Of a stretch of DNA of 64,000 bases, positions 52,767 through 63,290 are shown one piece after another. The stretch spans positions 3,606,001 through 3,670,000 of the forward strand of contig JAPYXD010000308.1 in assembly GCA_030998225.1 (NCBI GenBank), in the 5' to 3' direction. Position numbers and translations under genes: made by a program. Source of the stretch: Diplolepis rosae. Lineage: Eukaryota > Arthropoda > Insecta > Hymenoptera > Diplolepididae. Each line of letters opens with the position of its first letter. Position 1 is the stretch's first letter. The notes beneath the pieces are model-generated. The model saw nothing but the letters and a program-made list of their open reading frames with translations. It was not told the DNA's origin and ran no database searches.

Positions 52767-54124
52767 CAGACTAAAAAAATAAAATTATTATATTAACTTT
52801 GATACCTTCAAATTAAAAATGTACGGCAGCCTCACAATTGAAAACATTTAAATATTTTTTATACTTTTCTTATTTACATTATTACGGGGCCAGCGAATGG
52901 TCAGTGGATGGTGGGAGAATTCGCCGACCCTTCATTCCAACGGGTCCGCTCGGCTCAGTCAAAAAGTTTGTTTCTTTTCGGAAAACCTAAAGTCCATATA
53001 AAAGATTGTGATAAATTCCTTGGCAAGTAAATAAAATGGAGTGAATAACTTCTGTAATGGCATATTCAAATACGGGGTTACAGACGGGTCCCAATATATG
53101 TAAATAAAGTCATAAAAAATTACGGGAACATTATTGGTTGCGAAAAGTAAATGTTCAGCTTTTCAATCCCTATCATTGTTTTTTGGACCTTCACTAATAT
53201 GATCTATCAGAAGAGTGTATTTGTCTTTTCCGTCTTAGAAATTATATATATTTTTTATATAATTTCCAAAATGTCAAAAAGGCAATTTTTGGGATCACAC
53301 GTGAAAATAAACACAAATTCTTCAACAATCACACATTATAAATATTGTTTATAATATATTTCATTCATAATATATCTAAATATAAATACATTATATTTAA
53401 AATATAATATCAATTATATTAGATCAATCACTAGATTTAACCTCTTTTAGGGAATTATACACTGCGGTTCAAGACTTTTTTTTCCTATCAACTTCGATTA
53501 AAAATCTTAATACCTACTCATCATAATCACATAGAATTTCAACTGAAAAACCGTTTCAGTTTAATGATGACGTTCTTGGAAGAAATAATAAATGTTACTC
53601 ATGAAATATATGATTTCAATAGTTACATATTGAATTGTATATTAAACTGAAATTCACTGAAATCCTTTCAGAAGAACTCTTTTCTAATTAACGCATTTTA
53701 GTTTTCTGCTCTCAGAGCTACGAGTCGAGTTCAGAGAACAAAGGGCGAAAGAGTTGATAAAAAAGGAAAAACCACATTAAGAGTCGACTAGGTGGTCGTG
53801 AATTTTTATGGGATCACCGGCATGAGCCTTGAACACGGCGCGTTTGCACCTTTTCAAAAAGCAACGCAAACCTTTTCACCCTTTTCATGGTTTTCTGATG
53901 CTTCTTTTATTGCGTGTACATCTAGTCCATCGCGTATCTCTTGTTTTTTTACTTCTGCATTGATACTGTATCTCAGTAGCGTAACAACAAAGAGCTTTAT
54001 TTTGCACTCACAAAAAATATACTTGGACGTATGAATAGAGAAAAATCCGTGTGAGTCCCAGAGCAACGTATTAAAATACAAAATTTCATGTGTTTATAAC
54101 TTCATTGACCAATTTTTTTTCCTT
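52767..54124. other. AT-rich region without recognised gene
   Basis: Short GC-richer patches at 52880-52980 and 53800-53880. ORFs at 53792-54081 overlap on both strands with no recognisable motif. TATA-rich low complexity at 53335-53425. Confidence 0.45.
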
Positions 54125-54396
54125 CCCGCCAAAAAAAAGTTGATCTTGTTAGATCTGGTCAGATCAAATTCCCAGATCTAACCAGATCTTGATTTTGTCG
54201 AGATCTGACCAGATCTAATCAGATCTAAAGTTGATCTGATCAGATCTAAAGTAGATCTGGTCAGATCTGAAGTAGATCTGTTCATATTCAAAGTAGATCT
54301 GGTCAGATCTGGAGCAGATCTGGTCAGATCTCGACAAAATCAAGATCTGGTTAGATCTGGGAATTTGATCTAACAAGATCAACTTTTTTTCGCGGG
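54125..54396. mobile_element. AGATCT-rich foldback MITE
   Basis: CCCGCCAAAAAAAAGTTGAT at 54125 is inverted at the end (ATCAACTTTTTTTCGCGGG, 54396). Arms of about 90 bp include TTGTTAGATC, AATTCCCAGATCTAACC and ATTTTGTCGAGATCT. The centre is a tandem of AGATCTGRTCAGATCT units, each a palindrome. A partial relative occurs at 55921-55980. Confidence 0.85.
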
Positions 54397-54460
54397 TTTT
54401 GGTTACTGAATACGTTTTTATATTTCACAAATATTGTAGATCTTTTTAATATGTTCTTAA

Positions 54461-54613
54461 CCCTTTTAGTGCCGGAGGCCGATATATCTTGCTGCACTGA
54501 CGAAAACTGCCAGAGCCGATGTATCGGCCTGCACCTTGTAGCGCTTTACTATTCGTAAAATTCAGCCGGTTATCTTCGCATAAGCACCTCTTTTTCGCCC
54601 GCCACTAAAAGGG
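54461..54613. mobile_element. 153-bp piggyBac-type MITE with TTAA duplication
   Basis: CCCTTTTAGTGCCGG at the left and its inverse (CCGCCACTAAAAGGG) at the right are flanked by TTAA on both sides (54457-54460 and 54614-54617). TTAA targets and C-rich ends are typical of piggyBac. Inside, GCCGATRTATC is repeated in inverted form. Confidence 0.85.
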
Positions 54614-54651
54614 TTAATGATTCTATTATAGCTTGTAAAAATGAGCTTTTT

Positions 54652-55913
54652 ACATTCTCATCATGGATGAGAAGATATTAGTTTCATGTGAAAAATGACT
54701 TTAAAAGTTTTCATCAAATATTTACGTTTTGAGACCCCCTGAGTCAGAAAAAATGGTTCTTACGAAAGTGTCTGTCTGTCTGTAGTAGTAGGTCGTATAC
54801 TCGATAACTCTCGATAGAATAATTCAATCGAATTGAGCTTGGGCTCAGTTTATCGGAGCCGAAAAAGTAAGGACAAGTTCGTTAACCAGCCACATCCAAC
54901 CAAAATTAAGAAAAGTAGATCATTTTTTGTGTTTTTGAAAAAATCGAAAATTCCGTTACTGGTTTTTGATAGTGCTTATAAATCTCTACTAATTATCTCA
55001 ATAAAATTTTTCAATTAAACCAAAATTAGAAATGTTACAGCATGTTAACACTTGAAAAAAGTCAATATGCAAATTCCATTTTCATAATGTTAAGTTATAC
55101 GAGATATGAAAAAAGTTATCATACAAAACTATTTTCTACATAAAGATCTACAAATTTGAATCGCAACATTTTTTCATAAGATGTATATTTTTCTTCTTAA
55201 TTTAAAAAAAGTACTATTGAAAATCCAAAATTCAATTTTTTTTTAACATTAATATGTGGAATACGAAAAAAAGTAAGAATGCAAATTTGTTCTTTAGAAT
55301 AAAGTCTACAAATTTTGTCTCATACAGTTTCTGATAAAACGTATATTTTTCGTTTCAATTCAAAAAAATACGATTAAAATTCAAAAATTACATTTTTTAG
55401 ACAAAATATGTGAGATACAAAAAAAAAGTTTTTATGGAAACTTATTTGCCTAAATGAGGTCTACAAATTCTCATTGAGATATTTCTCGACAGGGTGTATA
55501 TTTTATGTTTTGATTTTAAATATTGAAAAGATTACAATTTTTTCACCAAAATATGTGAGATACGAAATAAGCGTTGTTGTGGAAAATCGTTTCCTTAAAT
55601 AAAGTCTACAGCTGTTTTTCCTTTTTGAGAGATTTGGAAGAAAATAAATTATTTTAATCATGTAATTTATTAAGAAGTTACTGAAATGTATACAGAAAAT
55701 CGAGCGCGAAGCGCGAGCGTCATGATGAGAATGTGTTCCTTGAGGCTGATAGAGCCTTAAGTAAATTGAATTTCCTGTTTCACTTAAATTCAAAAAGAAA
55801 TTTAGTGACTTTAAGAAAATGTGTAATTCACATCAACTGTAATATTATTATATAAAATTGGTTTGAGCTTCAGTATTAAATTATAAGAAATAAACTTAAA
55901 TGTATACGAAAAG
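54652..55913 (+). mobile_element. Non-autonomous repeat with ACATTCTCATCATG ends, copy 2
   Basis: Same family and orientation as 18192-19645. TIR at 54652-54665, inverse at 55721-55734, and homology to about 55913. It retains GAGTCAGAAAAAATGGTT, a short TCTG run, AAATCGAGCGCGAAGCGCGA and the GCCTTAAGTAAATTGAATTT tail. Several small indels separate the copies. Confidence 0.8.
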
Positions 55914-55920
55914 CCTACGA

Positions 55921-55980
55921 AAAATAAGTTGATCTCGTTAGATCTGGTTAGATCTAATTCCCATATCTAACCAGATATAT
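55921..55980. repeat. Partial AGATCT-family MITE
   Basis: AAGTTGATCTCGTTAGATCT and CTAATTCCCATATCTAACCA match one arm of the element at 54125-54396. The rest is missing. Confidence 0.7.
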
Positions 55981-55984
55981 CAAC

Positions 55985-56365
55985 TGATGAATCAGTTCCC
56001 TGCTTTGATTTCACTGAGGAATCAGTGAATGCGTCACGTGAACATAACTTTTGAATTTGCGAATTCAAAACTTCCATCTACACTTTACTGATTTATCGTC
56101 CCTTAAGAATAATAATAATCATGTAATTTCGTTTTAGTGTTGTTTAGCCTAAAATAAACGAGTTCATCGATCGTTAAAATATATTGCTGGCTTTATTACT
56201 CCCACCAGAAGCTTTCACTGATTCAATAAGTAAGTTCAATCTATTTCACTGATTCATCAGTCGAGTTTCAGTGATTCTCAGTGAAAGACTTATAGCTGCT
56301 GCCATCAGTGAATAGTCACTGCGAATCATTGGCCGTTCACTGATTCAGGTTTAGAGAGTACATTT
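55985..56365. repeat. CACTGATTCA-motif repeat, relative of 34524-34734
   Basis: Dense CACTGATTCA / TGAATCAGTG motifs at both ends (55985-56030 and 56205-56350). The right end TTCAGGTTTAGAGAGTAC is the inverse of the left end of the insertion at 34524. Confidence 0.65.
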
Positions 56366-56383
56366 TAGTTCAAAAACTCATTA

Positions 56384-58413
56384 TATATGGTGTGTTCCAT
56401 GCCAAATCGAACATATTCAGGACTCCATGTTTCGGATTTACTTGAACTTTTAAGGATTTATGGACTAACATAAATAATAAAGAAATCCAAAATTTGAGAT
56501 TTATTCATGCTTTATTTAAAATTTTTTGGAATAAACAAAAAAAATATTTTTGTTCTTTATTAATTATTTGAAAGGTGAAACTAGGAAAAATTCTGAAAAA
56601 AAATATATAAACGTATCATTAGATGGCCGGTGTAGTAGCATTTTTCGAAAAAATTTTTAACTCCAAATTTAATAACAAAAAAAATGTTTTTTTCAAATAA
56701 ATTAATTTTTTGAAAAAATGCAATTTTTGAAAAATCTGAAAAAATTCATAGGGATAGTTCCAAGTATTACGCAAATTTAAGCTTTATAATTGAGGTGCAC
56801 ACTCAAAAACTCGAAGCTGTCCACTTTTTCGATAACGTTATTATCAAAAATTGATGGGAAGTGACTATTTATAGTTTTATGGTCGCTTTATACTCATAAC
56901 ATATGAATGCTATAATGAGTTTTTTGATTATATATAAATTATCAAAAAACTAATTTTTTTTATTATTATACAAATAAATTAGTTTGTAAAAAATCCACGA
57001 ACAAATTTTGTATGTGCATTTTTTTCAACATCTTTGAATTTACTGAGAAAATGCTCTGGGAATGCCCTCAAACTGTTTGCATTCGAATCTGCGAGTATAA
57101 TTTATTCAGAGCAAAATGAATTTTAAGCTCAAGCATGATAAATTATTTATAGATTAGCACGTGATGATTTCACTATATACTAATCTGTATCGAGCAGTGG
57201 AAATTCACTTACGGTTTTTGTTTTTGTAAGGATTACAACAAAGTTTCCTTTTTTGTCAAATCATGTCAACTGCTCTTTGAAAATAAACTCTCGTGGATTT
57301 TTTACGAACTAATTTATTTTTATGATAATAAAAAAATAAGTAAAAATTTTACCTCTCAAACATAAAAAATGAGCATTTTTAGCTCTGTTTTGAGGGACGC
57401 AAGTGGCGTATTTGAGGGCGGTGCGCAGCATTATTAATGCGCATGTGCAGTGCTATGTACGCCGAGTGCCGTTGGTCAGTCTGGTACTTCTAAACCTGGC
57501 GGGCGATAATGTAGAGCCGTAACCACAATTTCTCTGGAGATGGACTCTGAACTCGAAGAAAGCTGCATGTACTTCTACTCCTTATGGTCCCTCTTAACAG
57601 GCCTAATAAGTTCTCATTTTTTATGTTTTCGAGGTAAAAAGTACCATGTGTGGCACGAAGCACACAGCCAGTTTAATTCGTGTGAATGCTGCCCTCGTTT
57701 TGCTCGGGCAGCTAACTTCACACTCATTCAAATCGGCTGTTTGTGCACCCAACCACACAATGTACTATTTTTGATAATGTATTCATAATAATAAAACTCA
57801 TTACAGTATTTATATGTTATGTGCATAGATCATAAAACAATAAATAATCATTTCCCATCACTTTTTAATAATAACGTTCTCGAAACAGTAGACAGTAATC
57901 CAGCATTAGTCGAAGTTGCGCTCGACGCCGTCGATCGAAGATCTTGATTCCACGCGCATCACTCTACAAAAAAACTCATATTTCGCGCAGTTTTCGAGTG
58001 AGCACCTTAATTATGAAGCTTGAATTTGCGTAATACTTGGGGCTATCACTATGAATTTTTTCAGATTTTTTAAAAATGGCGTTTTTTCAAAAAATCAATT
58101 TGTTTGAAAGAAACATTTTTTTTTTTGTTATTGAATTTGGAGTAAACATTTTTCCGAAAAATTTCACTGCATCGGCCATCTAATGATACGTTCGTATAAT
58201 CTTTTTCGGAATTTTTCCTAGTTTCAGTTTTTAAATAATTAAAAAAGGACAAATACATTTTTTTATTCCAATAATTTTTAAATAATGCTTGAAAAAATCT
58301 CAAATTTTGGGTTTCTTCATTATTTATGTTAGTCTATGAACCCTTAAAATTTCAAGTAAATCGTAAACATGGAGTCCTGAACCCATCCGATTTGGCATGG
58401 AACATACCATATA
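56384..58413. mobile_element. Foldback element with about 430-bp inverted arms
   Basis: TATATGGTGTGTTCCATGCC at 56384 is inverted at 58413. Arms run to about 56825 and 57985 with moderate divergence. The interior has a second inverted pair (about 56945-57000 and 57290-57350, TTTTTTACGAACTAATTTAT). An 82-aa frame (57540-57788) has no recognisable relative and is not annotated as a gene. No transposase. Confidence 0.85.
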
Positions 58414-58699
58414 CACAATGCTATACAGCTTTTCTCACTTTTCTTGCAATGCATCTGGGTGGACTTAGTCTCGTTTCTGCATGAAGCGACCCATATAAAA
58501 AATCATCCTTCTTTCAAAATCTATTTTCAAACTGGAAGGAAATTATTTCCGAACATTACTGTAGATCCTCGTTAAATATTGTAAGTAAAGGCAACGAAAT
58601 TACACAAAAATTTTGAATTGTCAGAAGAAATGAAATAACTTTTTCCTTGCTAATGCTGTGATGAGTTACTCTTGTGTTTTACAAAGTTAAGACAACCGC
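58414..58699. other. Spacer between the foldback element and the R1-type element
   Basis: No feature is seen. Confidence 0.4.
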
Positions 58700-59948
58700 T
58701 GCTGACCTTAACGAACCGGCTGAACGGAAAAGTTACGCTATAGTGTAACCATAAAGTAACCAACTCTGCCATTACCGGTCCCAAGCCCGGATGAAAAAGG
58801 AGGAGGGAGCACACAAACAGCAACATGACACATTTACACATTTAAATGTGTTTTTTATTTACAGCGACACTGAACACAACAGGCCCAACACCCCAGAGAG
58901 TGTTTTGAGGGGTTGGGGGGGCAGTGTCTCGCCCAGAGGAGTGTGTATGGCCATGCACGGAGCAGACGAGTCCTGCAGCCCACCAGCGGTAGCAGCCGAA
59001 AGGACTCTGCCAGCGACTGGGCTGTCGCCATCAGGATGGCCGTCAAGGGGGCCCTATAGACGGGCTTTTCCCTAGCGGTGGGCCTGCCGGGCGCACGCGT
59101 CGGAATGGTTTCTCCGCAACCTTCAGGCGCGTCAGGACGCGGAGTGGAGCAAAAGCATTGGGGGACCTTGAAAAGGTTCTCTGATGCCGCATGAGTGGAC
59201 ACCTTATGAATGCGGGGGGCCCCTTGATCGGGGTATCGCCCCCAATGCGCATGCAGCGGTGACGCTAAACTTCCCTCGTAACCCTCTCGTGGTCACATCA
59301 CAACCACATGCACGATAACGACACCCACACATACCAGAATGAATGCACTGCTGAGTGAATGGGCTGCGGGCGGCGCCTGGTGGATATTCCAGGTAGACTA
59401 GCCAAGGGAGAAGTAGTAGCCTCCGGACCAGGGTAGGACGCGATGTCAGTACCTTACCTCTGGGGAAGTAATATGGGTAAATGTAAGTCCCTCCGGTGTT
59501 CGGCCGCGAAGGGCAAAGATCCCGTGAAACCACATGTTAAATTGAGAAAACCGCTCATGTTCCTACTGTCTGGAGCCAATTTCGGGGATGAAAACATGGA
59601 CGCCCGGACGCAGGAATGAAGGATTACCTGGTCAGTATTTCCTTATATCCGACGCTGCGTACGATAAATCGCACACCGTCTAGCCTGAAGTCCGGGTCAG
59701 GTGTCGGGGCGGACCCGACACCGCTCGGTCGATAGGGGTGACGTTAAACCTTTAGCATCACTATGGCTTGGGCCTAACGCGTAACCTTTTTCTAGCTTCA
59801 TTTAATGTGCCGATAGGATCGACTATCCGATAAGCCGCCTCTCGGTTTCGACGCACATAACTAGGGATCTATAGAGGCGGGGATAGTAGCCCTACTGCGT
59901 TAGGGCTCCCATGATGGGAAAACCGTCTTCAGAAACTACAGTATTAAT
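58700..59948 (+). other. Probable 5' untranslated region of an R1-clade retrotransposon
   Basis: Composition turns GC-rich near 58700-58870, as in the coding part downstream. There is no long credible ORF on the plus strand; minus-strand frames are antisense. It contains a 16-bp palindrome ACACATTTAAATGTGT (58836-58851). The exact start of the element is not determined. Confidence 0.5.
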
Positions 59949-61264
59949 ATGAACTTTTTACAAAATAAAGGAGTTGAAGAGGTGAAGGCGTCAGATACGC
60001 CCTCATACACTTCTCCATGGAAAGACGTCCTTCAGCTCCTGGAAGGGGCAAAGTGCGAAAATGGAGAAGTTGGCCAGGGCTCTCAGTGTCATCCAGCAGG
60101 GTATGCTGTGAAATAACCCTGGCCATGTAAAGAACAATATTAACGAGGCATCAGAGGTGTTGAGCGGAATGCTTAACACCCATAAATGCCTTCTAGAAAG
60201 CGGGGTGGAAATCCACAAGAAGCTGGAATCCCACCCCGCCTCAAAAAAGATGGGTATCTTCCGGAGACTGCATTCTGCGTCTCTGGGAGATACCCCAAAA
60301 AAGCTGACAAAGGGGGAGAAGAGGGTTGCTCCTTCTCACCCCGAAGATCGGCTTCCCAAGAAAGGGAAGGGCGGCATATCGGCATCCTACGCTGCGGCCA
60401 CCAGAGGCCAGACCCCAAAAAAAGATGGGGAATGGCAGCTGGTGGAGAAGAGAAAGAAGAAAAAAAGAGAAGAAGAAGAAAGAGGTTCCTGCGCCCTCTG
60501 CGCAGGAACCCAAAACAAAATGGAAGTTGCCGAGGCGCTCTCGGGCCGCCAGGTCGGGTGACGCTATCAGGGTGTCGGCGAAGGATGGAGAATCCTACGC
60601 CGATATCCAGAGAGCTATGAAGGCGAAGGTAAACCCCCAAAATGCAGGAGCGGAGGTCCTCTCCATTCGGAGAACCAGGAGGGAGGAGATCCTTCTGGTC
60701 CTCAAAAAGCGGGGTGACGTCTCGACCTTCGAAAAGGCGCTCGACCAGGCGGTCGTGAAGAAGGCCGAAGTTAAATCCTTGGTCTCGAAGAGGTCCCTTG
60801 AAGTTAGGGACCTTGACGAGAAAGTCACAAGAGAAGAGGTTGTTGCCGCGCTGTGCATCGCGCAAGGCAAGCCTGACCTCGGGGACCAGTGCAGGATGTA
60901 CAAACGCTTTGGCGGTGTGCAGACAGCGGTGGTCCGCTTAACCGAGGCGGATGCCCGGAGCTTGCTCGGGCTCGGTAGGCTAAGGGTAGGGTGGGTGAAC
61001 TGCCGCATCCGAGAGCATGTCGACGTTGCCCGGTGTTTCAGGTGCCAGGGATATGGCCATGTGTCGCGTGGCTGCACGCTTCCTGGCAGGAAGGATGCCT
61101 TCTGGAAGTGTGGGGGCGCGTCACACGTGACCAAGGAGTATAAAGCTCTCCCACGGTGCCTGACTTACACTGATAGGGGCGAAAAAGATGTCGCCCATGC
61201 TTCGGGGAGCGGTTCTTGCCCAATATTCAGGGCGGAGCTCCGGAGGCTGAGAGGTGGAAAGTGA
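59949..61264 (+). pseudogene. R1-clade non-LTR retrotransposon ORF1 (gag-like, CCHC)
   Basis: It encodes the RNA-binding ORF1 protein. It begins MNFLQNKGVEEVKASDTPSY (59949), shifts frame near 60060 (NEASEVLSGMLNTHKCLLES), and shifts again in the A/G-rich tract 60445-60485. It then runs open to 61264 with EVVAALCIAQGKPDLGDQCR, RIREHVDVARC and the cysteine knuckles CFRCQGYGHVSRGC (about 61033-61074), then FWKCGGASHVTKEYKALPRC. The first Cys of the second knuckle has become Phe and the last Cys-to-Tyr change weakens it. The basic KKKKREEEE segment precedes a perfect 11-bp hairpin (60484-60510). The TGA overlaps the start of ORF2. Confidence 0.88.
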
Positions 61265-62013
61265 AATTACTACAGCTCAAGCTCGGTAGAGGGAAGGAAG
61301 CTTAGAACCTTCTGATGCAGACTGCCAGGGAGAGGGGGGCCGATGTGTTGCTCATTAGTGAGCAACACAAATGGTCCGAAAACTCTGCTTGGTACCAGGA
61401 TGCGTCAAGGAGGGCTGGGATCCTTGTCTGCAGCCCTCATTTGAGCATCGGGGATTTCCTGGAGACCGACGCGAGGTTCGTTTGGGTGAAGGTGGCGGGG
61501 GTACGTGTGTACAGATGCTACTTCTCCCCCAACGATCCTTTCGAGATCTTTGAGACCCAGATCCTCCTCCTTGAGGAAAGCCTCAAAGAGGCTAGTGGGC
61601 GGTCCCTTATTGCGGACGACTTTAATCGTAAGTCGCCTGAGTGGGGAGAAGCCCGTCTGGACAGGAGGGGAATCTTGGTCGGTGAGATGGTCGCCAGAAA
61701 TGACCTGATTGTATTGAATTGGGGCAGGGATTTCGGGTTCAGGCGAGGAGCGGAGGGGTCGGTTATCGACCTCACGATTGCCGCGCCCCGTCTTGACTCA
61801 AGGATAGGCGACTGTTGCGTTCTTGATGTAATAACATTGAGTGACCATCAGAGCATTGAGTTTAGCATCCAGGAACGGAGTCACCCAGATAGTACGGGAA
61901 GGGGCGGCAAGGTAAGGAGCCCCTCCTGGTACACAAAACGACTCAGCAAAGACAAGCTTCGCGAACATCTTGAAGAAACCAGGCTCATAGATGAGAGAGC
62001 GATTGGTGACTAG
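61261..62013 (+). pseudogene. R1-clade ORF2, apurinic-like endonuclease domain
   Basis: The frame runs from the GTGA overlap with ORF1, has one stop at 61303-61305, and is open from 61315 to 62013. Motifs: ADVLLISEQHKW (catalytic Glu), FVWVKVAGVRVYRCYFSPN, SLIADDFNRKSPEWG (the DFN motif; Gly of GDFN is Asp) and TLSDHQSIEF (SDH). This nuclease nicks target DNA to prime reverse transcription. After EETRLIDERAIGD (62013) the normal spacer of roughly 150-200 residues before RT is missing. Confidence 0.9.
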
Positions 62014-62029
62014 AAGAAAGACCCCGGGC

Positions 62030-63290
62030 CTGGATAATGCCGATTGAGTCAAGTACAACGTCCGAAGCTTGTTCCCGCATGTAGAGCCGTTCCAAAGATA
62101 GGACCGAAGCGCCTGCGTGGTCCGGAGAGAAGAACTCTTCACTCTCGAAGAACTAAAGAGAGCGTGTGGAAGGCTCAAGGCAAATACAGCGCCGGGGATC
62201 GACGGGTTGCCGAACAAGATCCTCAAAGAGGTGATCGGTGTATACCCGGAGATCCTCCTAGAAGTCTTTAACTCCTATCTTCGGGAGGGCAGGTTCTTCG
62301 CAGACTGGAAAAAGCAGAGGTTGGTCCTGCTGAGGAAGGGAAACAAACCTCTAGGGGATGTATAGACCAATATGTTTATTGAATACAATGGGGAAACTCT
62401 TGGAGGAATTGATCCTACAAAGACTACAGGGTCACATGGTCCGCGAAAATAGTTTCTCGGAAAACCAGTTCGGCTTTCGGAAAGGCAGGTCCACGGTTGA
62501 CGCCATCCAGGCAGTGGTGGACATCGCCACTAAAGCAAGAAGAGGAACTGGCAAAGCGTAAGGGATTCTGCGCGTTGATTAGCATTAACATACCCAATGC
62601 GTTCAATACCACGAGATGGAACATCTGCATCGAGGCGATCGTGCGCAAAAAGGTTCCAGACTACCTGTTGCGAATGATAGATGACTATCTGAGCGACAGG
62701 TGGGTGATATATGAGGGCGACAAATGGTCTCTCAAGGAAGAGATGACATGTGGCGCCCCTCAAGGGTCGCGGGTAGGTCCACAGGAGATCTTTCAAATAC
62801 TCGAGGATCGTTTTCGGGGAACATGAAATCAAGTGGAAAAAGAGCATAAGTACCTGGGTGTGCAGTTGGATCGAAGGCTTAGCTTCGGCGAACACCTGCA
62901 GATCGCGACTGCCAAAGCCATCCAGTGTGGGGCCGCCCTGACTCGGCTCATGCCCAACATTGGTGGACCCAGTGAAGCGAAGAGAATACTGGTGGCGAGC
63001 GTGGTAAATTCGAAGCTGCTTTATGCAGCTCCGATCGGGACAAGTGCCCTTAACAACCATGCTATCCTGAATAAGCTGTTCTCGGCACAGAGAGGTGTGG
63101 TGATGAGAATTATCTCAGCATACCGAACTGTGTCGACGAGCGCTGTGCTGGTCCTGGCGAGCGTCCCACCAATAGATTTATTGGCGGAGGAAAGGAGTTT
63201 ACGGCCAGCGATCACCAGTGCATCACGTTCCGCGTTCGTGATGAAACGCCGTCTCGGGCTGCTCCAGGAAGCGCCCCCCCCCCCTCAGGT
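62030..63290 (+). pseudogene. R1-clade ORF2, reverse transcriptase with catalytic deletion
   Basis: RT starts with LEELKRACGRLKANTAPGID and GLPNKILKEV (62130-62230). After a frameshift near 62355 come YRPICLLNTMGKLLEELI and ENQFGFRKGRSTVDAI. After another near 62530 come SINIPNAFNTTRWN, where the catalytic Asp of motif A is Asn, and CGAPQGSRVGP (62752-62784). The sequence then jumps to EHKYLGVQLDRRLSFGEHL (62836), so the region with the FADD box is deleted. The C-terminal domain IGGPSEAKRILVASVVNSKL...VLASVPPIDLLAEERS reaches about 63200. It is non-functional. Confidence 0.9.

Noticed and set aside
57540..57788. 82-aa Cys-rich ORF
   Set aside because: It lies inside a foldback element with no recognisable family, splice context or conserved motif.
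58650..59533. Several ORFs in the R1 5' region
   Set aside because: GC-rich antisense or overlapping frames without ORF1 motifs.
60173..60865. 230-aa minus-strand ORF
   Set aside because: Antisense to R1 ORF1; the GC-rich composition keeps it open.
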